Origin: Echiichthys vipera
Taxonomy: Eukaryota > Chordata > Actinopteri > Perciformes > Trachinidae
Direction: 5' to 3'
NCBI GenBank assembly: GCA_963691815.1
Contig: OY829645.1
Span: 15,604,848 to 15,668,847, forward strand
Length of the DNA: 64,000 bases
Below, piece by piece: positions 25,601-32,793 of this stretch. Position 1 is the first letter of the stretch, and each line of letters begins with the position of its first letter. The position numbers and the translations under genes are program-made. The notes beneath the pieces were generated by a model. The model saw only the letters and a program-made list of their open reading frames with translations. It had not been told where the DNA came from and searched no databases.

Positions 25601-28600
25601 ATGTCAGCTGCTGGCTGTGTACATTCACTAACTCTGGTTCATGAATCCTCAGACCCAGGAGTTCACTTTCATGCTGGACTTTCTGACTGCAAAGCCATTG
25701 TTGGAGAAGCTGCAGAGCTGGAGTGTAAAGTGAGCAGTGAAGAATGTGTGGGAATATGGTACAAAGATGGGAATGAGGTAAGCCCAGGGTCTTAATGTGT
25801 ATGCTTATAGGCTTTGATGTGATTGCAGAAATATAGCCAAATAGGAATTGTCAATTATCATGTATTATATGTGAACTTCAGATGAAACTTTATTCATATT
25901 TGCTGTGTTACAGTTAGTAAATCGGTTTGTCTTTTCCAGATTAAATCATCTGAGGGTATAACCATTTCAAAAGACGGAAGTTTCCACAGGCTGAAAATTC
26001 ACAAAGTCACTGAGGAATTTGCTGGAAAATATAAATTTGAAGCAGATGGACGGAAGACAGAGTCCTTGATTATTGTTGAAGGTAAAAACACATTTCAAAG
26101 CTAAATTTCTCACTTGTATAAAGGGGTTGCATCACACAGAGAGTTCCCACGGGCCGTGGTTGTGATGAAAAATGTTTTTAATACATATTACTCTATATTT
26201 TATCTTAAGTGCATAACTAGATAGCATGACACTGCTTGACCTTTCTGTATTGTTTTACCAATCATTTTAGACCCACCCAGATTTCCTGCTAAGGACCTGG
26301 AAGCATTTACAACCCCTGTAACTGTGAAAAAAGGACAAAAAGCTACCTTTAAACTACCTTACATTGGACGGGAACCTATAAAAATTCAATGGTACCTAGA
26401 GGGTGAAGAGCTTTCAGAAGAATCGCATATCAAGTTAGATAACTCTGAGGGTTGCAGCCGTCTGACTCTAACCAAGCTGCAGCGCAAGGACAGTGGTGAA
26501 GTCAAGATGAAACTCAAAAATGAGTTTGGCACTGTTGAGGCCTTCAGCCAGCTTATTGTAACAGGTATGTATACTAATATTATTTTACAGATTTTTGTAG
26601 GTAGGGCTGGGCAATATGGCCAAAATCTTCTATCCTTATATGAACCTTTTTATATCTCGATAACGATATATATCACAATATACTGTATGTTTTCTGGTAA
26701 TTCAATAAATAGTCTATTAAAGTGTAACTCTGGCAAAATTGGACCACACAGTCTTTTTCAGCATGAATATACATTGAATAAGCCATCGAGTCAAGTTTGT
26801 AAGTTATTACCTTTTAACAGAGAAATCCTGGACAGTCGTAGCAGCCAGACATGGCTTAAACTGAGTAGCTTGGGGCAGAGTGCTCATAATAGCACTAAAC
26901 CTCTGCAGTAGCATGAAAACAGTCACTACACATAAAAACAAAGCACCAACAATGTAGTGAGCTAACCCAGAGTTTATAACAAAAGACTGTTTGCTACGTC
27001 TATATTGAGAGGCAGCCCACACAAGTTGATTACCAAATGCAATGGAGTTCAATTCTATTGATGTTCAATGGAACAATAGAACTCAGTAATGGACTTGTTG
27101 GGCTGCCTCTCAGGTAGTTAAGAAATTTAGGGCAAAATGAACATAATGTGCAAGGATTAGAATGTAAAAGGCCATCCAAATGATATAAATTTTGCTGTAA
27201 CACAGCTAAAACAGTGATACACTATATAGCAAATATGTACTGTAGAACATGTTTATATGGTTTTGATGATATATATCTGATGATTTTGATTATAGAACCA
27301 AAACTGCAATTTTCAAATTATATTTGATCAGATATTTCAGATAAAATTTTCTAAAAAGTTTCAGTTAATGTGCTTGTTATTGTCAATTTGGATAATGGTA
27401 GGGTGTATTCCGATATCTTGATTTCAGCACGATAAGACTCTATTGAAAGACGATTAGTTATCATATTGAATTATTGCCCAGGTCTATTTGTATGCTCTTA
27501 TTAGGAAACATGTTCACCACAGATTAATATAATATATACTTCTTTCTGACAGATAAACCCACTCCTCCAATGGGACCTCTGGAGATTGTTGAAGCCTCCT
27601 CCTCAGCTATTGAATTCAAGTGGAGGCCCCCAAAAGACAGCGGTGGCTGCAAGATAGGCAACTATATCCTTGAGCGACAACAAGTTGGCCGCAACACCTG
27701 GAAGAAGGTGGGGCCCATTGGTCCAGAGGCCAAATACAGGGACAATGATGTAGACCATGGCAAGAGATACTGCTATCGTATCAGAGTGGAGACTGAAATG
27801 GGCACCAGTGAGCTGATGGAAACAGAGGACATTCAAGCCGGAACAAAAGGTAAACTCAGACAGATATTATATATATGTTATCTTAGAAATATCACTTTTT
27901 AGTAAAGGCCAGTCCCACCACACATAATTTCACAGTAATTTGAAATTTCAATGAATCACACCGATGGGAAATAAACAATCCTGAAAACATCCCAGGGGGG
28001 AACAAACGTCACCTTACACAGACCAGAAAGAAGCTCAGAGGGTGATTGTGACTGCAAAGCGCTAGCACATTAGCCATTTTCTCACCGGCTACAGTAGTTC
28101 ACCAACTAGCCTTGAGAATCATCCTGACATCACAAAGCCCTTACCATCAGTTATCTCATGAAATCACACAGATGAGGCCGACTTTCAGCTGTGACTCTTG
28201 AGAACAAACCTTCGCATTTCCAACATCACAATCAATTCTCCCACAGTACGCAAACATGTATTTACAAATCCCAATCTTTTGTGTGTACAGCATACCCTGG
28301 ACCTCCATCAGCACCAAAGGTTGTAACTGCCTTCAGGAAATGCATCACCCTCTCTTGGTCTCCTCCATCTGACACTGGAGGAACCAATATTCTTGGATAT
28401 AACCTTGAGAAACGCAAAAAGGGCAGCAACCTGTGGAGCGCAGTCAACAAACATGATGAGATGATCAAAGGTTACTCTATTATTCATACATTATGTCACA
28501 AAAGTGCATGTCTGTTTACTGATGTAATTCCTATACTGCATATGCATTTTTCCCCATACAGGTAAGGTATTTGGAGTTAAAGATTTGATTGAGGGCATGG

Positions 28601-30901
28601 AGTATGAATTCCGTGTGTCAGCAATCAACAACTCTGGAGCGGGTGAACACAGTTCACCATCTGAGTTTGTGTTTGCCAGAGACCCTAAAAGTAGGTGAAC
28701 ATTTAGGGATGTTAACAATCAGTATTTCATCAACACTTAATACAGCCTACAGATTGCAGCACTCAATATGAATCATGTGTTACAGAGCATCCTGGTAAAG
28801 TCATAGACTTTAAAGTAACAGATTCCACCTACACAACCCTGTCCCTGGGTTGGGCCGAACCCAAGGAGATTGAGGGTGTTGAGGATAAAGCCAAAGGATA
28901 CTTTGTGGAGATCAGGCCTGCAGAAAACACACAATGGGATCGCTGCAACTCAAACGCGATAACCCTGAATTTCTATACAGTGAAAGGCTTGAAGTCAATG
29001 GCCATGTACTGGGTGAGAATCATTGCTACTAATGATGGAGGAGAGGGAGAAGCACAAGAGCTGGACAATTACATCCTTGCTATGCCCCCTCCTGGTAAGA
29101 AAATCACTTCAAAGTTAAAATCCTGACTTTAGTTTTTTAAGAGATTGATATACTCCACAAACCTAAGCATGTTTGTCATTGAAGCCTGATTTGTACAATC
29201 CAAAAAATGCAATGATGATTTGGGTCAGTCATAAATCCTTTTCCAGGTCAAATGTAGAACACATATGATTGCAGCAGCACTATACATTGTACTATAAAAA
29301 AAGTATGATTTTTCTGGTTTGCCCTTAATCCTTGAAAACAAAACAAAATTAATGACCAACTCTTAACCTTCTGTTCACCCAGTAAGACCACGATTCACTG
29401 ATGCCAAAATCAAGAGTTTCATGGTGGTGAGAGCAGGAAATTCTGCAAGATTCCACATTAACTTTGAGGTAATTTAAGAAGTAATTTAGATGACTTTCTA
29501 TATGTAATTTCTTCCTCTGACAGCTTTGACAAAACGATTACATTTTGATATTCTTTGTAGGCCTCACCTTGGCCTGAGATCATCTGGCTGAAAGATGGAG
29601 GGCCAGTGTCTAAAAAGGTGAACATCAATAATACAGAGGGAACATCCCAGCTTCTGATCGCTTCTGCTGAACGCTCAGATACTGGAATCTATACTATCAT
29701 TGTCAAGAACATTGTCGGCCAAGACTCATTCAGCATTGAAATTAGGGTCACAGGTGAGTTTGGTAAAATACTGTACATACTCACTGTATAAATAATTTCC
29801 TCATATTCCATTTTGTTTGTATCTGAACCCCAGATGAGCCGAAGCCACCAGGTCCTGTGGAGATTGATGAAATCGTGCCTGGCACTGTAACCATTTCATG
29901 GGACGCATCCCCAGATGAGAAACGTGACGACAGGCTGCACTACATGGTGACCAAGCGTGATTCAAGTAAAAGAGCATGGCACACCATTGCAGATCACATC
30001 TTTAACAACAGATTCACAGCGTGCAACATAATGCCGGGCAGAGAATACCAGTTCAGAGTCTATGCAAAGAATGACATGGGCTCCTCCAAACCTTCTGAAT
30101 CCCAAAAGTGGCTGATTTCTTGCAAAAAAGGTATGTAAATGCCAATGACTCCCCTATTTGTCTTAAAAAATAGACCAATACTGTATCTGTATTTGAAGGA
30201 ATTGCATTTTTCACCAAGACACAGGCTTGTTAAGTACATACTGTATTGCCTCTTGAATGCACTAAAGCACTAAAGCTGTCTGTGTATCCTCAATATGGAC
30301 TAGTATATAAATAGGGCCAGAATTCACTGTACCTGTACATTTCCAATTATTCTGTACCTATAGGATCATACTCAGGTCAATCAGGCATGTCTTCCTGTTA
30401 GATGATCACATAAATAATTTGGTGCAATTCATATCTACTTTCTCCCAGAAAAGTTTTCTCTGAAACTGCCAGAAACGAAGACATGTGATCTCCAGTCTCC
30501 TGCCAGGTTCCTTGTCCCGTTGAAAATGCATAGTGCTCCTCAAGGGTATGAATGCTACATGAGCTGTGCTGTAAAAGGGGATCCGACACCTCATGTGACA
30601 TGGCTCCGCAACAATATCAGTCTGAACACCAACACTAACTACTTCATCTCCAACACCTGTGGAGTCTGTTCTCTGCTCATATTGAGGGTTGGCCCTAATG
30701 ACACCGGAGAGTACACAGTTGTTGCAGAGAACTCCTTGGGGAGGGCAGAGTGCTCCACTAAACTGACAGTCAGAGGTAAATCTTGACCAGAGAGTAACTT
30801 GTTCTTAAAGAAGCTGTCACAATGTTCTGCATTGTTATGCAGTTATGATCTTTGAAATATGTTGCTAATAACTGCCTCTCTTTCCCCCCCCCCCAGAATA
30901 A
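6336..30901 (+). CDS. igfn1: igfn1-like paralogue A, complete 25-exon coding region
   Basis: Coding exons: 6336-6384, 7515-7550, 11993-12112, 13020-13162, 13694-13793, 13934-13981, 14338-14371, 14927-15110, 18377-18490, 18601-18769, 20313-20585, 20749-21663, 22226-22330, 25653-25777, 25940-26081, 26271-26564, 27553-27849, 28291-28470, 28562-28690, 28786-29094, 29383-29468, 29561-29753, 29834-30130, 30449-30775, 30897-30901. They sum to 1557 codons plus stop with all phases compatible. Domains by residue: Ig1 about 29-149; MyBP-C-like helical motif about 190-235; Ig2 239-332; Ig3 333-423; linker 424-763; Ig4 764-852; Ig5 853-950; FN3 951-1049, 1050-1152 and 1153-1255; Ig6 1256-1348; FN3 1349-1447; Ig7 1448-1556. 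No signal peptide or membrane segment is seen, so it is an intracellular, probably sarcomeric scaffold. The start has A at -3 and the same CCAAGATG context as copy C. The family call rests on domain order and remembered IGFN1/MyBP-C likeness; no search was run. Confidence 0.9.
7515..7550 (+). CDS. igfn1: copy A exon 2, 36-base microexon
   Basis: Acceptor tttag, donor gtatgc, phase 1 on both sides. Encodes an acidic 12-residue stretch (VDGSEGVQPDDK). The equivalent in C is 55621-55647; B has none. Being symmetrical, it can be skipped without a frame change. Confidence 0.65.
9080..9650 (+). mobile_element. 3' end of a LINE-like element in copy A intron 2
   Basis: Ends with AATTTCCCTCGGGATAAATA and iterated CTTGAAT(C)T, a typical teleost non-LTR tail. 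The body carries repeated ATGCTGCTAC units spaced roughly 60-75 bases. Confidence 0.5.
11234..11412 (-). repeat. dispersed repeat shared with copy C intron 1
   Basis: The reverse complement contains TAGCCTGGCATCACCAGACT and GCATATTAGTCT, then CTCTCAGTCCATTTTCGAT. The same order occurs on the plus strand near 54430. Confidence 0.45.
11993..12112 (+). CDS. igfn1: copy A exon 3, entry to Ig1
   Basis: Acceptor tttatcag, donor gtaagt, phase 1 both sides. Encodes GIKKKSKVPGVMITQF, then a stretch ending TRKPIALTIQEG, nearly identical in all three copies. Confidence 0.92.
12380..12819. mobile_element. MITE-like element in copy A intron 3
   Basis: Ends are roughly inverted: GGCCCAGTCACACCAACCCA on the left, and the complement of GGCTTGGTGTATCAC...AAAGGC on the right. 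The interior has CCGAC-rich sequence typical of a common fish MITE. Confidence 0.45.
13020..13162 (+). CDS. igfn1: copy A exon 4, Ig1 first half
   Basis: Phase 1 in, phase 0 out, donor gtaaga. Contains FKAIVVGNPTPTVTWSR, the B-to-C strand region of an I-set Ig fold with its core Trp. Confidence 0.92.
13262..13530. repeat. dispersed teleost repeat in copy A intron 4
   Basis: Recognised from the order of phrases such as TTTCTGTCAGAAAATAGTGA, AAGGTGACGTCTTCAAATGT and GATTAACCAATTAA, followed by GTCGATTGACCAATC. Recognition from memory of fish genomes. Confidence 0.4.
13694..13793 (+). CDS. igfn1: copy A exon 5, Ig1 second half
   Basis: Contains the I-set F-strand signature DADTYKCFATNEYGKA. 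100 bases, phase 0 in and phase 1 out, as in B and C. Confidence 0.93.
13934..13981 (+). CDS. igfn1: copy A exon 6, basic linker
   Basis: 48 bases, phase 1 both sides, acceptor tttcag, donor gtgagg. Lys-rich (VGFSKSKELQKKEKGE). In copy C this exon is fused with the next. Confidence 0.8.
14338..14371 (+). CDS. igfn1: copy A exon 7, basic microexon
   Basis: 34 bases, acceptor ttcccag, donor gtgagt, phase 1 in and phase 2 out. Encodes DTKDFRKKLKKR, aligned with AEDFKKALRNR in B. Confidence 0.8.
14927..15110 (+). CDS. igfn1: copy A exon 8, MyBP-C M-domain-like helical motif
   Basis: Encodes an acidic lead followed by VWEILLSADKKDYERIC, YGITDFRYMLKKL and a Lys/Glu-rich helix. The pattern W..L..A...YE.I...G.TD.R.MLK.L resembles the three-helix bundle at the end of the MyBP-C M-domain (family knowledge, not searched). 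Phase 2 in, phase 0 out. Confidence 0.9.
15280..18303 (+). mobile_element. degraded L2/Rex1-like non-LTR retrotransposon in copy A intron 8
   Basis: The endonuclease part is readable at about 15950-16490 (ANVRSLDNKMDHIRLL, FTETWLND, YIPPTNN). Reverse-transcriptase pieces follow: SERPQAVRVGN, STGAPQGCVLSPLLF, and the catalytic FADD box mutated to FAGD at 17251-17262. C-terminal pieces (SLGVHISEDLSW, FYRGTIESI, SRTTRLHNSF) run to about 17990. Frameshifts, and a jump near 17070 that drops the N-terminal RT, make it dead. The 3' end reads GACAATAAAGCTGACTTTG followed by short repeats. Same strand as the host gene; the 5' limit is uncertain. Confidence 0.85.
18377..18490 (+). CDS. igfn1: copy A exon 9, Ig2 first part
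   Basis: 114 bases in phase 0, same length as in B and C. Ends DPSSKVFLYK before the splice. The acceptor lies only about 75 bases after the tail of a LINE insertion. Confidence 0.92.
18601..18769 (+). CDS. igfn1: copy A exon 10, Ig2 second part
   Basis: Begins DGVMVPFTLEE and contains SLKQVGRKFIF and the F-strand SEDAGLYSVDVGG. Val replaces the usual F-strand Cys, so this Ig has no core disulphide. Phase 0 in, phase 1 out. Confidence 0.93.
18930..19560. repeat. dispersed hAT-like repeat in copy A intron 10
   Basis: The TTTAAAGACCTTTTTTAAGA phrase and the following sequence resemble a common fish non-autonomous DNA element. Limits unclear. Confidence 0.35.
19583..19682. repeat. (ACT)n/(TAA)n microsatellite
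   Basis: ACT units pass into a long, almost pure AAT/TAA run in copy A intron 10. Confidence 0.95.
19683..20155 (+). repeat. dispersed retroelement-like repeat in copy A intron 10
   Basis: Begins AACAAATTTTATTTGCATTG and contains CAAAGTGATAAAGAGC, GTCAGGGAGGGCGTTCCATA and an AGGAAAAGGCCTGATCAC phrase. A shorter relative lies at 31238-31485. Confidence 0.45.
20313..20585 (+). CDS. igfn1: copy A exon 11, complete Ig3
   Basis: 273 bases, a whole Ig domain in one phase 1-1 exon. ALFQCVLT supplies the B-strand Cys, IKWMGK the core Trp, and the F strand reads GGIYAAVAG. Confidence 0.94.
20749..21663 (+). CDS. igfn1: copy A exon 12, 305-codon low-complexity linker
   Basis: A 915-base phase 1-1 exon, acceptor ttatag, donor gtaaga. 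Order: Lys-rich lead; a Glu/Lys/Ala helical stretch (about 20799-21090); a Gly/Ala-rich block (about 21090-21440); an acidic Gly/Glu block; a basic patch KKRKKR; and an exit motif GPLVPDTVIG shared with B. The strong GC skew creates a long antisense Pro/Ala open frame that is only a shadow. Confidence 0.85.
22226..22330 (+). CDS. igfn1: copy A exon 13, extra linker exon
   Basis: 105 bases, phase 1 both sides, acceptor ctaatag, donor gtaaga. Encodes a polar Asn/Glu/Gln stretch, then KRIRPKKKNVEVENAVV. B has no equivalent. Symmetry suggests a cassette exon. Confidence 0.65.
22464..22838. mobile_element. MITE with terminal inverted repeats, copy A intron 13
   Basis: Left end CAGTGTGTAGGAATTAG matches the complement of the right end AAATCCTACACACACTG. 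The interior phrase GGCATCTAGTGGTGAGGTTG is common in fish. Confidence 0.6.
24302..24332. repeat. (CAAA)n microsatellite
   Basis: About eight 4-base units, just upstream of the weak linker exon of copy A. Confidence 0.9.
24358..24498 (+). pseudogene. igfn1: possible decayed or weak linker exon of copy A
   Basis: The frame ends GRTLQGPLIMETVS followed by a good donor (gtaaga) in phase 1, recalling the linker exit motif GPLVPDTVIG. A phase-matching acceptor (gccag) precedes 24358, but a (CAAA)n tract replaces the pyrimidine tract and an in-frame stop lies at 24285. It is likely a decaying duplicate exon; use in mRNA is uncertain. Confidence 0.35.
25653..25777 (+). CDS. igfn1: copy A exon 14, Ig4 first half
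   Basis: 125 bases as in B, phase 1 in and phase 0 out. Contains AELECKVSSEE (B-strand Cys) and IWYKDGNE (core Trp). Confidence 0.93.
25940..26081 (+). CDS. igfn1: copy A exon 15, Ig4 second half
   Basis: 142 bases, phase 0 in and 1 out. Contains EEFAGKYKFEADGRKTE, an F-strand with Phe in place of Cys, as in MyBP-C-like muscle Ig domains. Confidence 0.93.
26271..26564 (+). CDS. igfn1: copy A exon 16, complete Ig5
   Basis: 294 bases, phase 1-1, same length as B. Contains GQKATFKLPYIGREPIKIQW and DSGEVKMKLKNEFGTVE. Confidence 0.94.
26602..27487. mobile_element. TIR element in copy A intron 16
   Basis: Left end TAGGGCTGGGCAATATGG; the complement of the right end is TAGACCTGGGCAATAATT. This is the familiar hAT-like GGGCTGGGCAATA teleost MITE, enlarged by an internal palindrome. 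Confidence 0.65.
27007..27113. repeat. nested imperfect palindrome
   Basis: GAGAGGCAGCCCACACAAGT at the left and ACTTGTTGGGCTGCCTCTC at the right face each other around 27060, with GTTCAATTCTATTG against CAATAGAACTC inside. It could form a long hairpin. Confidence 0.75.
27553..27849 (+). CDS. igfn1: copy A exon 17, FN3 domain 1
   Basis: 297 bases, phase 1-1. FN3 hallmarks: FKWRPPKDSGG, YILERQ, and YCYRIRVETEMGTSE near the end. Confidence 0.95.
28291..28470 (+). CDS. igfn1: copy A exon 18, FN3 domain 2 first part
   Basis: 180 bases, phase 1-1. Contains YPGPPSAPKV, LSWSPPSDTGGT and GYNLEKRKKGSNLW. The donor is the less usual gttact. Confidence 0.93.
28562..28690 (+). CDS. igfn1: copy A exon 19, FN3 domain 2 second part
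   Basis: 129 bases, as in B. Contains YEFRVSAINNSGAGEHS, the FN3 F-G region. Confidence 0.93.
28786..29094 (+). CDS. igfn1: copy A exon 20, FN3 domain 3
   Basis: 309 bases, phase 1-1. Contains LSLGWAEPKE, GYFVEIRPAE and YWVRIIATNDGGEGE. This is the additional FN3 relative to MyBP-C order. Confidence 0.94.
29383..29468 (+). CDS. igfn1: copy A exon 21, Ig6 start
   Basis: 86 bases, phase 1 in and 0 out. Contains VRPRFTDAKIKSFMVVRAGN and ends ARFHINFE. Confidence 0.93.
29561..29753 (+). CDS. igfn1: copy A exon 22, Ig6 remainder
   Basis: 193 bases. Contains IIWLKDGGPV (core Trp) and SDTGIYTIIVKNIVGQD. Confidence 0.94.
29834..30130 (+). CDS. igfn1: copy A exon 23, FN3 domain 4
   Basis: 297 bases. 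Contains ISWDASPDEKRDDRLHYMV and YQFRVYAKNDMGSSKPSE. Normal donor gtatgt, unlike the GC donor at the same place in B. Confidence 0.95.
30449..30775 (+). CDS. igfn1: copy A exon 24, terminal Ig7
   Basis: 327 bases, same length as B. Contains YMSCAVKGDPTPHVTWLRNN and DTGEYTVVAENSLGRAE. Position matches the C-terminal Ig of MyBP-C (C10). Confidence 0.95.
30887..30894 (+). repeat. poly-C tract in an acceptor
   Basis: An uninterrupted C run (about 30884-30894) forms the pyrimidine tract of the last intron of copy A. Confidence 0.85.
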
Positions 30902-31112
30902 TCAAACACACTGAAGATGGTAAAATTGCTCTAAAATGCTTAAAGAAACTATGTTAGTGTTTTAATTTACGTACAGCATATTTGGAGTTCAGCACCCTGT
31001 CAAATGTAGAGTGAATGATCATTTAACATTGCCAATGATACTTTCGTTAGAAGATAACTATTTGACAAATTCATATACAGACTGATGTTTATTCAAATTT
31101 ATTCAAAATAAA
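30897..31112 (+). CDS. igfn1: copy A exon 25: last residue, stop and 3' UTR
   Basis: After a poly-C acceptor (30887-30896) the exon adds two bases completing a Glu codon, then TAA at 30899-30901. AATAAA at 31107-31112 ends the transcript unit. Confidence 0.8.
31107..31112 (+). terminator. poly(A) signal of copy A
   Basis: Canonical AATAAA about 205 bases after the copy A stop codon. Confidence 0.7.
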
Positions 31113-31237
31113 GTCTTAGGCATACAAATTTTTGCTTAAATAAAAAAAATGAGTGTTGTTTGTTTTGACTTTAACTGTGCAATCTTAATAGAAATGGGAG
31201 CTTGAAATACGAATGTGCATAATGGCATATTTTAACG

Positions 31238-31485
31238 ATGGTAACAGTAAAGTTTATTTCAAGAGCACATTTAAACACCAAAGTGCTGTACAGAAAGCAC
31301 ACAGTGCTGTATAAACAAACAATAAAAAGTAATGTACCAAAACAGAATTTTAGACATGGTAATAGAAAAAGGGTCAGTGAATAAAAATGTTTCTTTAGCC
31401 TAGAAAAACAGAGATGGAAGGAGAACATCTGATAACAAATGGCAACTGGCCCCACAGTTGTGGAGCAGCAACTGCAAAGGCTCGG
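31238..31485 (+). repeat. dispersed retroelement-like repeat 3' of copy A
   Basis: AGTTTATTTCAAGAGCACAT, CAAAGTGCTGTACAGAAAG and GTTGTGGAGCAGCAACTGCA follow the same order as the repeat at 19683-20155. Confidence 0.45.
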
Positions 31486-32562
31486 CCATCTTTTAGTTTA
31501 GTTTAATATGCATGTTAAACAGCAAAAATATACATAACTGTGGATTTAGAATATTTCCCTTAAGTGAAACTTAAATCACAAAAAATACTGACATGAAAAA
31601 TGTATTTGATACTGACTGATAGTCTATTATTCATATGAAAATTGTGTGGGTTTAGTGTAAATAAATATTTCATACTGCTATTGTGACTTGACATTTTCAA
31701 TCTGACCTACATGTCAAATTTAAAAACACTTATTAACACTTAATAGTGTGTATGAATATTCAAAAATGGACTTGTATGATGGTAGACTTAAGCATATATT
31801 GTGGCCACAGTTCAAGGCTTGACATAGCAAGCAAGTATCAAAATTCATACCACTTGTTTAGCTCCATGAAGGTTGATGTGAATAATTTATGTGCAGTGTT
31901 CTTGTATTACCTCTCTGAGCAGATTTTTTTGTGAGGTCAGACATTAGTCCAAGTTTAGAGTCACTGAAGAAGAGAGGGTCAACAGTTGCATCCTGGCCCA
32001 ACACGTCTAACCAGTGCAGGATGACACCTCTCAGTTTCAAAGTGAAGTACAATGTCAAAATACTATGTAAATTATTTATTTTCTGCTCCAGTCTATAAAG
32101 AAATAAAACAAATGCTTGTGGCTCATTAATATCAGAAACAGATAATATCAGTAAAATCAGCTTGTTTTATTGACTTTTCGTCAATTATGTCCGTAGCAGT
32201 GTCAATAAATAAATAAGAAGTTTACGCGCAAATTGTCTCATTTTTGGGATCTACTTTCTGAGTGATATTATGGTCCATTAATTCTGACATTTATAAATAT
32301 GTTTTATAAACATTACTAAGACAAACTAATGCAAGGAGCTTAAAACAAAAACAAATCAGAATCAAAATTTAATTGACACTTACCTCTTGTTAAATGTTGG
32401 CATGAAAATCAGGCGCCCTAAAATTAAGCTAATGGAGAGGAAGCTCAGTCCATGACACTTCTCATGAGACTTGCCTTTTTAATAAGAGCAGCCAAAAGCA
32501 CCCTGCTACTGAAATTCCAGTTCCGAGGGAGGGATTAGAAAGCTTCACTCCTGCAGAACCTC

Positions 32563-32594
32563 TGGTGGTGGTGGTGCCCCCCCCCCCCCCCCCC
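32563..32594. repeat. (GGT)n and poly-C run
   Basis: GGT units followed by 18 consecutive C, upstream of the putative first exon of B. Confidence 0.9.
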
Positions 32595-32689
32595 TTAAAT
32601 GACCTATTGCACTTTAGGGCCAAATTGTATGTCGGTAAACCTATCCCCAGGAGCCACCAGGGGTTACGTTGCTCATGAGTGTCTCTGAA

Positions 32690-32793
32690 AGACTTTATTG
32701 CCTCTCAAAACCAAGAGCCCACACTCAAGAATCAGCTGGAACCTGGTTGGCAACAGAGAGCAGAGAATTGCAGCTCACTCGGAAAAACAAATA
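32690..32793 (+). other. possible non-coding first exon of copy B
   Basis: Sequence ends at a consensus donor gtaagt after 32793. The ATG exon of B begins with an acceptor at 35376, so a 5' non-coding exon is required. The 5' limit is not visible. Confidence 0.35.

Larger units (their letters stand above)
22331..25652 (+). other. copy A linker region intron(s)
   Basis: Contains the MITE 22464-22838, the (CAAA)n run and the weak exon at 24358-24498. Otherwise nothing convincing. Confidence 0.6.
31113..32689. other. spacer between copies A and B
   Basis: Contains the repeat at 31238-31485 and the poly-C run; no other gene seen. Confidence 0.6.
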
